Notes under the pieces: model-generated | What the model was told of the DNA's origin: nothing | Databases searched by the model: none | What the model saw: only the letters and a program-made list of their open reading frames with translations | Assembly: GCA_039817415.1 (NCBI GenBank) | Contig: JBCBVV010000027.1 | Span: 1-64,000 of the forward strand | DNA length: 64,000 nucleotides | From: JALEFZ01 sp039817415 | GTDB lineage: Bacteria > Bacteroidota > Bacteroidia > J057 | Direction: 5' to 3' | Shown here: positions 45,582 to 54,692 of the stretch, in pieces | Position numbering within the stretch: position 1 is the stretch's first letter | Layout: each line of letters begins with the position of its first letter | Translations under genes and position numbers: made by a program

Positions 45582-46532
45582 ATGATCAGGCAAGTCATTT
45601 CCTTCCTGGGCTGTATCATACTGTTTGGCCTTCCTCATCATGTAATAGCACAAGATGAGGATGTTAAAGAGGTGGTTGTCCTAAGAGATACCCTCCTTCA
45701 GCAAGTCATTCAAGATCAACAACTTCTTGCAAAAGGTAGCTGGGAGTTACTTCCTGAAATAAGATTTTGGAGGAAGGTAATGAACCTTGATCCAGAATAT
45801 TGCATCCTCAACAACGCCAAAACAAGAGAGATATATCAAATCTTCCCTACCGCCCAATACGATACCATGCCGGATGTTCAAAAGCGTGCGTTCAAGGATA
45901 GTATCATTGAAAAACTGCAATTACCTCTTGGAACGAGGCTTTATGTAACCTATGGAAAGAAGGATTATTACAAATTTGACAAAATATTGTCACAAATAAA
46001 CAGCGGTATTCATGAGTTTCAAGAAATGAAGGTGGATCCTTGGTATGGTCAGGCCATTCTTCTCATTGAAAGTCCTGGTGCTCAACGTGTCTCTCCTACT
46101 GGTGCAGCTGGTCCCTACCAACTCATGCCTCATGTAGGACGAAAGGCGGGCTTGATCATGAATGACAGCATTGATCAGCGGGCAGATCCCGCTTTGGCCG
46201 CAAAAGCTGCGGCGGGTCATATCCGAAATATTTGTATCCCACACGCTCGAAGAATGCTACAGGCTCGCCGAGTAAAGATTGACGAAGAATCACTCTGGTT
46301 TCGCTTGCTTGTCATGCATGTCTATCATGCAGGAGCTCGAAATGTGGGAGGAGCTATCAGAAAAATCCCCTACAAATACCAAGGGATGGACCTGATCCAA
46401 CGACTCTGGCATACAACTTACAGAGGGTTTGGAAATGCTTCTCAAAACTATTCACAGATTGCCGTAGCAGCTATGCTAGAGCTAAACAGAATCGTAGACA
46501 ACGAATGTTCAGTCCTGTGTATGGCTCCTTAG
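45582..46532 (+). CDS. Lytic transglycosylase (SLT domain)
   Basis: A 316-residue periplasmic or outer-membrane enzyme that cleaves peptidoglycan glycan strands. Signal peptide ends near HHVIAQ with the ATG at 45582; a TTG 36 bp upstream would put charged residues ahead of it. The SLT domain at about 150-290 has AILLIESPGAQRVSPTGAAGPYQLMP with catalytic Glu (in IES), then RADPALAAKAAAGHI and VMHVYHAGARNVGGAI. No LysM repeats. The N-terminal half is unassigned. Next gene is 107 bp downstream. Confidence 0.88.
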   Translation: MIRQVISFLGCIILFGLPHHVIAQDEDVKEVVVLRDTLLQQVIQDQQLLAKGSWELLPEIRFWRKVMNLDPEYCILNNAKTREIYQIFPTAQYDTMPDVQKRAFKDSIIEKLQLPLGTRLYVTYGKKDYYKFDKILSQINSGIHEFQEMKVDPWYGQAILLIESPGAQRVSPTGAAGPYQLMPHVGRKAGLIMNDSIDQRADPALAAKAAAGHIRNICIPHARRMLQARRVKIDEESLWFRLLVMHVYHAGARNVGGAIRKIPYKYQGMDLIQRLWHTTYRGFGNASQNYSQIAVAAMLELNRIVDNECSVLCMAP

Positions 46533-46639
46533 TTCCATACTGCGTAGGGCTCTTTTGTCCATTCCCATTCACCTTCCTACAATAATTGGTTTATTCAGCC
46601 CTTCCTATTAGCTTTGGATTGAACTAAGCTCAAAAATTC

Positions 46640-49255
46640 ATGGCAAAGAAGAGGTCTAAGAAGCCTACACCAAAGGCTTCACAGAAAAAAGCTACACCTA
46701 AATCATCTGAACGTAAACCTTCTCCCCTATCCAATATGTCTCCAGGCCTAAGAAATGGCCTATTACATGGAGGTCTATTATTAGGATTTTTTGTAATTCT
46801 CCTGATTTACTTCAGCCCTCTCCTCAGTGGAGAAAAGCTGCAAATGGGTGATATACAGCAGTTTTCTGGCATGACCAAACAAGCCAAGGAATATAATGCT
46901 GAAACGGGTGAACAGGCATTTTGGACCTCTCGTATGTTTGGGGGAATGCCCACCACACATGCTGGATTACAATTCCCCAAGAATATCATCAAAAACCTAT
47001 ATACCACTTACTTTAAGTTGGTGCCTCCCCCCATTTCGTTCTTGTTTCTCATGTTTCTCTCCTTCTATGTTCTGTTGAACACGATGAAGCTAGGGCCTTG
47101 GTTTAGTTTTATTGGAGGAGCCGCCTTTGCCTTTTCATCTTACTTCTTCATCATTATGGCAGCAGGGCATACCTCAAAAGCCGCCGCCATAGGCTTTTTG
47201 CCCCTTACTGTAGCTGGAATTCTCATGATATATGACAACAAATGGTTACTCGGAGGGGTCTTAACCGCCTTTTCTATGGCCTTTGGAGTCGCAGCCAACC
47301 ACGTGCAGATTACCTATTATATGGCAATCATGGTGGCTGTCATAGGTATTTTCCTATTCGTAGAAGCCATTAGAGAAGGGAAATTTGCTCCTTTTGCCAA
47401 ATCAACTGGAATTGCACTATTGGCAGTCGGGTTGGGGATTGCCCCCAACATTGGGCATCTCTATTCCTCTTATGAATATGTACAAGAAACCATCCGAGGT
47501 AAATCTGAATTGACCCCAAAAGATGGAACCAAAAAGGATGAAGGACTGGATATGGGCTATGCCTTTGACTGGTCCTATGAAATTCATGAGACTTTTACCC
47601 TACTCGTACCCAATTTCATGGGAGGGGCTAGTGGAACTACCTTTGAGCCCGGTAGCAAGAATTATGATGTTGTTAAAAAGAAACTAGGAGCACAATCTGC
47701 CAGGGGAGCCATGCCTACCTTTTGGGGAAAACCAATCTTTACATCCGGACCCGTATACGTAGGAGCTATTATCTGCTTCCTATTCCTTCTGGGTGCGATC
47801 CTTGTAAAGGGACCTCTTAAGTGGGGGTTGATTGCGGCGACAGTCTTGTTTATGATGTTTTCATGGGGGGGGAATTTTCTTGCCTTCAACGAGTTCATTT
47901 TCAATACCGTCCCACTCTACAATAAATTCCGAGCGGTTTCTATGGCGCTGGTCATTCCAGAATTTACCATGCCGTTGCTAGGCCTACTAGGCTTGGTTGC
48001 AGCCATTCAGTACAAGGATCGAGGAATCGAAAAAGCCGAGGTCAATAGAGCCATTTACATCGCCGCAGGAGTAACTGGAGGATTATGTCTATTGCTTGCT
48101 CTGGTAGGACCTGGACTATTTTCCTTCTCGGGATATTCAGACGAAAGATACCTGACTCAGCAAAATGGGCAGCAGATCGTGGATATCTTCATTGAGCTAC
48201 GTCAGAATATGCTGGTATCCGATTCCTGGAGATCATTTGGCTTGATCGCAATTGCAACAGCACTTCTTTGGGCCTTTGTCAATGACAGAATCAAACAGTC
48301 CTCCGTGGTGCTTGCCCTTCTAGCCATCCTCATTGTAGGTGATATGTGGTTGGTCAATAAGCGCTACATCAACGATGACAACTTCTCGAGAAGAGAAAAT
48401 TATGAAAGTCCACAGCCCTCACTTGCTGACCAGCAGATTCTAAGAGACAATACCCACTTTAGGGTTCTGAATATGACTGTGAATAGCTTCAACAGTGCCA
48501 ACACGGCCTTCTTCCACAATGACATTGGAGGCTATCACCCAGCCAAGCTACGTAGGTACAATGACTTGATGTATGGCTATGTCGCGCCCAATGCCTCAGA
48601 AGGATCTGAAATGCGCACCATATCCATGATTGCCCAGCAGACACAAGGGCAGCAACCCGGAGCAGTCGATTTCCGAAGGCTCCCTATTCTCAACATGCTC
48701 AATTGTAAATACATCATTCTTAGTCCTCAAATTGCCTGGAGAAATCCTATGGCCATGGGGAATGCATGGTTTGTACAATCCTACAAGATGGTAGAAAATG
48801 CAGATGAAGAATTTGCTGCCTTGAAAGATCTTAACCCAAGGCTTGAAGCTGTGCTTGATAAAAGATATGCTGATGTGCTAAATGGAATTCAGCCTGGCAT
48901 AGATTCTACCGCCTATATCCGTCAAACGAGCTTTACCCCTAATGAGGTAAGTTATATTTCCGAATCAAGTACGGATCAATTGGCGATATTCTCTGAGGTC
49001 TTCTACAACAGTTCGAAGGGTTGGAAAGCCTATGTAGATGGAGTGGAAGTGCCTCATGCGAGAGCAAATTATGTTCTGAGAGCACTGCCTCTTAAAGCTG
49101 GAAAGCATGAAATCACCTTCCGCATCAATCCAGAAAGCTATTATGTAGGTGAGAATATCTCCATGATAAGCTCGATCATTCTGATTCTACTTGGGTTGGC
49201 TGCTGGATTCTTTGTCTGGAGAAACCGTTCTAACAAGGAAGAAGAAATAGCCTGA
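46640..49255 (+). CDS. YfhO-like large membrane protein
   Basis: An 871-residue polytopic protein of the YfhO family, thought to be GT-C-type glycosyltransferases or partners in surface glycan modification. A basic, Lys/Pro/Ser-rich cytoplasmic N-terminus (about 1-38) precedes about 12 membrane helices, with an extracytoplasmic loop GDIQQFSGMTKQAKEYNAETG after the first helix. A large C-terminal extracytoplasmic domain (about 570-850) with VFYNSSKGWKAYVDGVEV, a segment typical of the family, and a last membrane helix (about 840-860) follow. The flippase gene is 66 bp downstream; together they suggest envelope glycan assembly. Confidence 0.85.
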   Translation: MAKKRSKKPTPKASQKKATPKSSERKPSPLSNMSPGLRNGLLHGGLLLGFFVILLIYFSPLLSGEKLQMGDIQQFSGMTKQAKEYNAETGEQAFWTSRMFGGMPTTHAGLQFPKNIIKNLYTTYFKLVPPPISFLFLMFLSFYVLLNTMKLGPWFSFIGGAAFAFSSYFFIIMAAGHTSKAAAIGFLPLTVAGILMIYDNKWLLGGVLTAFSMAFGVAANHVQITYYMAIMVAVIGIFLFVEAIREGKFAPFAKSTGIALLAVGLGIAPNIGHLYSSYEYVQETIRGKSELTPKDGTKKDEGLDMGYAFDWSYEIHETFTLLVPNFMGGASGTTFEPGSKNYDVVKKKLGAQSARGAMPTFWGKPIFTSGPVYVGAIICFLFLLGAILVKGPLKWGLIAATVLFMMFSWGGNFLAFNEFIFNTVPLYNKFRAVSMALVIPEFTMPLLGLLGLVAAIQYKDRGIEKAEVNRAIYIAAGVTGGLCLLLALVGPGLFSFSGYSDERYLTQQNGQQIVDIFIELRQNMLVSDSWRSFGLIAIATALLWAFVNDRIKQSSVVLALLAILIVGDMWLVNKRYINDDNFSRRENYESPQPSLADQQILRDNTHFRVLNMTVNSFNSANTAFFHNDIGGYHPAKLRRYNDLMYGYVAPNASEGSEMRTISMIAQQTQGQQPGAVDFRRLPILNMLNCKYIILSPQIAWRNPMAMGNAWFVQSYKMVENADEEFAALKDLNPRLEAVLDKRYADVLNGIQPGIDSTAYIRQTSFTPNEVSYISESSTDQLAIFSEVFYNSSKGWKAYVDGVEVPHARANYVLRALPLKAGKHEITFRINPESYYVGENISMISSIILILLGLAAGFFVWRNRSNKEEEIA

Positions 49256-49321
49256 ACCAATTTGAGCCATAGAGGTATATTTTAAAGCTTCTTCAAGGTT
49301 CAGCATGTATCTTCGCAGCAA

Positions 49322-50836
49322 ATGGGCATAGTAAAGCGTCAAGGCTCTGTCAATACAATCATTTCCTATGTAGGTGCACTGTTTGGTGCATTGAATGGGC
49401 TGTTCTTGGCCACACGCTTTTTAGATGAAGCCCAAAAAGGATTCTTAGTAGACTTTTTGCCCTACGTCACAATTTTTGTTGCGCAGTTTTCCGCCTTAGG
49501 AGGCAATCCAACCATTATCCGCTTCCTTCCTTTTTTCAGGGATAAGGGCAGGCAGCATCATGGTTTTCTATTTTATATCCTTGCTGTTGCTACCGGTGGA
49601 TTCCTACTCTTTAGTCTGATTTATATCCTTTTCCAGGATATTTTTATTGGGTGGTTTCAGGAAAGGTCCCCTCTTATAACGGAGTATTATTGGTATACCC
49701 TGTTAATAGGTTTTTTCGGGCTCAATCATCTGCTTCTTGAGACCTATTCAAATACGCTCTTTAAGAGCATTGTACCCTCCATTATACGGGAGTTGCTGAT
49801 CAAAATTGGCTTCTCCATTCTGCTGGTGCTCTTCCATTTTGAGTACATGGATTTCCCTCAATTGGTGGCTGGATTTGTTTGGTTAAATGGGCTCATGGTA
49901 TTTATCCTCGTGGCTTATTTGATCTACCTAGGTCAGTTTCATCTAAAGCCCATCTGGAGTTTTCGTCTTCGTAAATTGTGGCGTACCATAGCTGTCTACA
50001 GCGGCTATAATTATATCACCACCGTGAATTCTTGGTTGTACCAAATCTTAGATATCATGATGGTGGCAGCCCTATCTAGTGGCGCTGATGTAGGAATTTA
50101 TGGCTTGCCCTTGATGTTTTTACGGTTTGCAGTGATTCCCACCAAATCCATGAATAAGTTGGTCATTCCATTGGTTGCAGAACACTGGAAGAACAATCGA
50201 CCCGATCAGATTCAAATTCTCTATAAAAAGTCAGCTCTTGTCAATCTTATCACAGGTGGATGTTTGTTGATGCTCCTTTGTGTCAATGGAGAGGTCATAT
50301 TTGAAACCATGACAGGGCGAGCTTCTTATCTAGCGGGTGTGCCCGTTCTGTACATCTTGAGTATTGCGCGTTTGTATGATCTGGCAACCGGACTCAATAC
50401 CCACATTATCAATTCTTCCAAGCTCTTTCGTATTAACCTCTTATTCACCTTTGCGACCATCATCCTGTCCATCACAACCAATAGCATCTTGATCCCTATT
50501 TATGGATTGGAAGGTGCGGCCATGGCTACTGCCCTTAGTATCATCGTCATCAACAGTCTGCAAGCAGGTTTTGTATGGTGGAAGTTTGGTATGCAGCCCT
50601 TCAGCAAGCAGACCTTATGGATGCTCATCATCTTAGCCCTTTGTACCACCATAGGCTTTCTGTTACCCATAACGGGTTATTGGCTAGTTGATCTGGGTTA
50701 TAGATCAGCTATCATTGGAGGTCTGTTTATTCTGCTGGTTCTTAGGTTCAATATTTCCCCCGACTTTTCTGAGTACTTCGGACATCTCCTGAGAAGATTA
50801 AAGCTCGGATTCGTAGCTAAGTGGTTCAATATCTAA
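49322..50836 (+). CDS. Polysaccharide flippase (Wzx/MurJ-like, MOP superfamily)
   Basis: A 504-residue integral membrane protein with 12-14 hydrophobic helices. The N-terminus (KRQGSVNTIISYVGALFGALNGL) and the pattern of paired helices match the oligosaccharide flippase group of the MOP superfamily, which moves lipid-linked sugars across the inner membrane. The C-terminus is basic. Follows the YfhO gene closely; no Wzy polymerase or further glycosyltransferases lie beside it. Confidence 0.85.
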   Translation: MGIVKRQGSVNTIISYVGALFGALNGLFLATRFLDEAQKGFLVDFLPYVTIFVAQFSALGGNPTIIRFLPFFRDKGRQHHGFLFYILAVATGGFLLFSLIYILFQDIFIGWFQERSPLITEYYWYTLLIGFFGLNHLLLETYSNTLFKSIVPSIIRELLIKIGFSILLVLFHFEYMDFPQLVAGFVWLNGLMVFILVAYLIYLGQFHLKPIWSFRLRKLWRTIAVYSGYNYITTVNSWLYQILDIMMVAALSSGADVGIYGLPLMFLRFAVIPTKSMNKLVIPLVAEHWKNNRPDQIQILYKKSALVNLITGGCLLMLLCVNGEVIFETMTGRASYLAGVPVLYILSIARLYDLATGLNTHIINSSKLFRINLLFTFATIILSITTNSILIPIYGLEGAAMATALSIIVINSLQAGFVWWKFGMQPFSKQTLWMLIILALCTTIGFLLPITGYWLVDLGYRSAIIGGLFILLVLRFNISPDFSEYFGHLLRRLKLGFVAKWFNI

Positions 50837-51058
50837 GGCTTTCCTTCGAGCACTTGAAGCAAAAATTGCCATTTATTAAAGTTTTTACATTTGTTTACAA
50901 TTGGCAAACTGGCTAGCAACTGGGACTTAACATCCTACCTATCAAATAATTATATCCTATTCTTTAGAGATAGCGCTCCCTAAATAGCGGTTTATGCTTT
51001 TTCGCTCGTTTGTCTCAAGAGCTAAAGTGTTTATTTTCAGCTTAGAATCATCACGACT

Positions 51059-52306
51059 ATGTTTGATCTCGATAAATGGCAAGAAATCTTTACGACCATC
51101 TGGCAGCACAGGTTGAGAACCTTGGCAACAGCTTTTGGGGTGTTCTGGGGGATTTTTATGCTAGTCCTGCTTATGGGCGCAGGAAGAGGCCTGAGAAATG
51201 GCGTTCATGAGTCTACCGTACTAGATGCGACCAATAGTATTTGGGTCCTTCCAAGGCGGACAACCATGCCTTACAAGGGACTTCAACCTGGGCGTACCGT
51301 AGTGTTTACGGAAGAGGACTTGAAGTACGTAGAGGAGAATGTGGAAGGCATTGAATACATCTCCCCAGAGAATGGGATATTTGGAGATTGCCTTGTTGCT
51401 TATGAAAATAATGTAGGTGAATTTGAAGTAATAGCTGGTGCCGAAGATTATTTCAACATCAAGGTCAACCTAGATTACACCCATGGACGGAAGATCAATT
51501 TTCCAGATAATTTCGATGCCAGAAAAACCTGCATAGTAGGGGATAAAATTACAGATGTTATTTTTCCAAAAGGTGTAGAGCCAGTTGGGAAATTTATCAC
51601 CATCAACAATGTAGCCTTCCTTGTCGTAGGTGTTTTTCACGACGATGGGCAGGGAGGTCGATTTGCCGAAAGAATTTATATCCCCTTTCAGACTTACCAA
51701 AATACCTTCAATGCGACCAATCGCATCAATTTGTTTGCCGTAACGACACTTCCCGGATACTCAGGTAATGACGTCGAGGAGAGGCTAACCAAGGCCCTTC
51801 AAATCAAGCATAATATTCATCCTGATGATCGACGTGCTTTGCTTGTCATGAACCAGGAGAAGCAATTCCAGGAAATTCAAGGTGTTTTTACAGGGATTGA
51901 AGCGATTATTCTGTTGGTAAGTATTGGCTCCCTGATCGCAGGCATCATGGGAGTGAGTAACATCATGATCATCGTGGTTCAGGAAAGAACAAAAGAAATT
52001 GGGGTAAGAAAGGCACTGGGTGCGACCCCAGGCTCCATTGTAAGCTTGATTCTTCAGGAGTCTATGCTGATTACGGGAATGGCCGGTTTCTTAGGCCTAG
52101 CAGCCGGTATTGCCTCAATAGAGGGCATAAATGCTTTCATGGCCCTTAATCAAATCGAAACAGACTTCTTCAAAAATCCCTTTGTAGAAATGCGAATTGC
52201 GGTATTTGCTTTGATCATCCTTTTGTTTGCAGGATTTCTTGCAGGCTGGGTTCCATCGCGCCGTGCCGCCAAACTAAGACCTATTGAAGCCTTAAATGCA
52301 GATTAA
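51059..52306 (+). CDS. ABC transporter permease (MacB/FtsX type), first of pair
   Basis: A 415-residue permease: N-terminal helix (TAFGVFWGIFMLVLLMGAG), MacB_PCD periplasmic domain (about 45-270), and three C-terminal FtsX-domain helices with the loop VQERTKEIGVRKALGATPGS. It starts MFDLDKWQEIFTTIWQHRLR, nearly the same as its neighbour, so the two are products of a tandem duplication. 5 bp separate the genes, so they are cotranscribed. No ATPase or adaptor gene is beside them. Confidence 0.92.
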   Translation: MFDLDKWQEIFTTIWQHRLRTLATAFGVFWGIFMLVLLMGAGRGLRNGVHESTVLDATNSIWVLPRRTTMPYKGLQPGRTVVFTEEDLKYVEENVEGIEYISPENGIFGDCLVAYENNVGEFEVIAGAEDYFNIKVNLDYTHGRKINFPDNFDARKTCIVGDKITDVIFPKGVEPVGKFITINNVAFLVVGVFHDDGQGGRFAERIYIPFQTYQNTFNATNRINLFAVTTLPGYSGNDVEERLTKALQIKHNIHPDDRRALLVMNQEKQFQEIQGVFTGIEAIILLVSIGSLIAGIMGVSNIMIIVVQERTKEIGVRKALGATPGSIVSLILQESMLITGMAGFLGLAAGIASIEGINAFMALNQIETDFFKNPFVEMRIAVFALIILLFAGFLAGWVPSRRAAKLRPIEALNAD

Positions 52307-52311
52307 CGCCT

Positions 52312-53553
52312 ATGTTCGATCTAGATAAATGGCAGGAAATATTTCATACCCTGGGTAAAAACAAGCTAAGGGCCATACTGACTGGCTTTGGCGTATTCTG
52401 GGGTATTTTCATGCTGGTCCTCCTGTTAGGAACAGGTTCTGGGCTTGAAAATGGGGTAAGGAGTATGTTTTCCTTTTCTACCAATTCCGTTTTTGTATGG
52501 ACTGCCAAAACAACCATGCCCTACAAAGGCTTTCAAGTCAATCGCCAGCTTAGGCTGAATAATGAAGATGTTGATGCCATTCGGAAGCTAACTCCAGAAA
52601 TCAAGTACCTCAGTCCTAGAATGGGAATTGGCAATAAGGTCATGATTCGGAATGGGCAATCTGGGAGCTTTAGCGTAAATGGAGACTTTCCAGATTTAAT
52701 CAACATCCAGCCTATGCCCATGCTTGCTGGACGCTTTATCAACCAATCAGATGTAGATGAAAAGCGCAAAGTGGTCGTCATCGGAAAACGTGTCCGTGAA
52801 GTATTATTTGAACCACAGGAAGATCCTATTGGAGACTATATTGAAATTGAGGGAATCTATTTTCAGGTTATCGGCGTGTTTGATACCAATGAAAGAGGTG
52901 ATGGGGCCTATTATGAAATCCAGCGGGTTTATATGCCTACCTCTACCCTACAGCAAGTATACAACTTTGGCAATCGTGTCTTCTGGATGGCCATGCTTCC
53001 GAAAGATGGCGTTTCACCCTACTATTTAGAAGATAAGGTTCGGGGCATTCTAGCCAGAAGAAAAACCGTTCATCCCGAAGATGAGGGTGGTATTCGCTCC
53101 AATAATTTGGATAAGGAATTTTCGGAGTTTCAAGCGATGTTCAGTGGAATCAGAGGATTTTCTTGGTTTGTCGCTGTTATGTCCATCATTGCCGGTATGA
53201 TTGGCTTGGCCAATATCATGATGATTACCGTAAAGGAAAGAACAAGAGAGATCGGCATTCGAAAGGCTTTAGGAGCTACTCCTTTCTCGGTTATATCTAT
53301 GATTTTGAGTGAATCAATGTTCCTTTGCCTAGCTTCAGGTTACCTTGGGCTGATGTTTGGGATTTTGTTGGTAGATGGCATGAGTGCCTTGTCTCAATCG
53401 GTAGAAATTCAATACTTCTATCGACCTGAAGTCGCTCTGAGTACCATCATGTGGGCAGTTGGAATTTTATTGATCACAGGTTTGCTAGCAGGATTGGCCC
53501 CAGCCATGAAGGCAGCTCGGCTCCAACCCACCTACGCTTTGAGTGACGAATAA
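52312..53553 (+). CDS. ABC transporter permease (MacB/FtsX type), second of pair
   Basis: A 413-residue paralogue of the preceding permease with the same layout: N-terminal helix (TGFGVFWGIFMLVLLLGTG), MacB_PCD domain, three C-terminal helices with VKERTREIGIRKALGATPFS. The two probably form a heterodimer driven by an ATPase encoded elsewhere. The last residues lie 50 bp before a bidirectional terminator. Confidence 0.92.
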   Translation: MFDLDKWQEIFHTLGKNKLRAILTGFGVFWGIFMLVLLLGTGSGLENGVRSMFSFSTNSVFVWTAKTTMPYKGFQVNRQLRLNNEDVDAIRKLTPEIKYLSPRMGIGNKVMIRNGQSGSFSVNGDFPDLINIQPMPMLAGRFINQSDVDEKRKVVVIGKRVREVLFEPQEDPIGDYIEIEGIYFQVIGVFDTNERGDGAYYEIQRVYMPTSTLQQVYNFGNRVFWMAMLPKDGVSPYYLEDKVRGILARRKTVHPEDEGGIRSNNLDKEFSEFQAMFSGIRGFSWFVAVMSIIAGMIGLANIMMITVKERTREIGIRKALGATPFSVISMILSESMFLCLASGYLGLMFGILLVDGMSALSQSVEIQYFYRPEVALSTIMWAVGILLITGLLAGLAPAMKAARLQPTYALSDE

Positions 53554-53606
53554 GGACGTAGCCATTGGCTACGCCCTCTTATAAGAATATATCGAAATCA
53601 AACCTC

Positions 53607-53634
53607 AAAAAGCCTCTTTTTCAAGGGGCTTTTT
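53607..53634. terminator. Bidirectional terminator between convergent operons
   Basis: Stem AAAAAGCCTC (53607-53616) with GGGGCTTTTT (53625-53634), one T-G wobble, loop TTTTTCAA, ending at the stop codon of the REC-Crp gene. A second hairpin CGTAGCC (53557-53563) with GGCTACG (53567-53573), loop ATT, lies just behind the permease stop codon. Confidence 0.85.
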
Positions 53635-54692
53635 TAGTATCTGATCTTTTCTAGTCCCTGGGTATCTAGGATTTTGATTTCTGATTGGTTGGTAGAGATA
53701 AGCCCATCACCTTTGAATTCGGAAAGAACCCGAATAACAGATTCCTTGGCTGTCCCTACGATATTTGCCAAATTCTCCCTAGAGATAGGCATGGCAAATT
53801 CTTTTTGATTGGGATCCTGATACCTTTTCTGAAGGAGCAATAAGGCATCAGCGACGCGCTTCCTTACGGTATCATACGCCAGGTGAAGAAGTTGGGCTTC
53901 GCGTTCTTCCAAGTCATTGGCCAATAAGCGAATGAATCTGTGAGAGACATCTCTGTCGTTGTAAACAAGGGCGAAAAAGTCTGATTTAGGAATCACCAGC
54001 ACCTCTGTGTCCTCCAGGGCCATAGCAGATTCCGTATAGGCTGTTTCAGACAACAAAGCATGATAGCCCAGGAAATCTCCCATCTTGTGTAGATTGGTGA
54101 TGTATTCCTTGGCATCTTCATTTGTTTTGTAGGTCTTCACCTTCCCCTTAGCAATAAAGAGCAGGGCCTGTGGAAAATTCCCTTCCTGATAGATGACATC
54201 TTTGGTGCGGTAATACCTGGCTTCTCTGTCCGCAGATAGTTCCTTCAAGGAAACTTGTCCTTTCGCCTCATTGAAGAAATTCTTGATTCCTTCGGCATCG
54301 CGTGGAATTTCTTTATGCAGTCCTTCGGTTTTCTTCAAACGAACCTCAATGGCATCTAATAATTCTACATCTTCAAATGGTTTGGTGATGTAATCATCAG
54401 CGCCCATGTTCATGCCTCTTCTAAAATCCTGCTTCTCAGCCTTGGCCGTAAGGAAAATAAAGGGAATGGATGCAGTGATAGGATTTCGGCTGAGCATATG
54501 AAGTACGCCGTATCCATCTAGTTCTGGCATCATGACATCACAGACAATCAGATCTATTTGTTCCTTGCTGGCGATACTCACACCCTCTTTACCATGAGAA
54601 GCAGTGATTACGTTATAACCTGCCAACTCCAGGATCTCTGAGGTATTTTCCCTCATTTCCTCGTTGTCTTCAATTAACAGTATCTTTTTCAT
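53634..54692 (-). CDS. Response regulator fused to Crp/Fnr-type regulator (REC-cNMP-HTH)
   Basis: A 352-residue transcription factor. Receiver at 1-120 with phosphoacceptor Asp52 (CDVMMPELDG) and Lys104 (YITKPF). Linker, then a cNMP-binding fold at about 150-265 and a Crp-type winged helix at about 280-345 whose recognition helix reads AKESVIRVL (Glu317, Arg321). The phosphate-binding cassette (GDFLGYHALLSETAYTESAMAL) lacks the Gly-Glu and Arg-Ser of cAMP-binding Crp, so it probably does not bind cAMP and phosphorylation of the receiver is the likely signal. It is the last gene of a four-gene operon; its start overlaps the previous stop by 4 bp. Confidence 0.93.
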   Translation of the reverse strand: MKKILLIEDNEEMRENTSEILELAGYNVITASHGKEGVSIASKEQIDLIVCDVMMPELDGYGVLHMLSRNPITASIPFIFLTAKAEKQDFRRGMNMGADDYITKPFEDVELLDAIEVRLKKTEGLHKEIPRDAEGIKNFFNEAKGQVSLKELSADREARYYRTKDVIYQEGNFPQALLFIAKGKVKTYKTNEDAKEYITNLHKMGDFLGYHALLSETAYTESAMALEDTEVLVIPKSDFFALVYNDRDVSHRFIRLLANDLEEREAQLLHLAYDTVRKRVADALLLLQKRYQDPNQKEFAMPISRENLANIVGTAKESVIRVLSEFKGDGLISTNQSEIKILDTQGLEKIRY

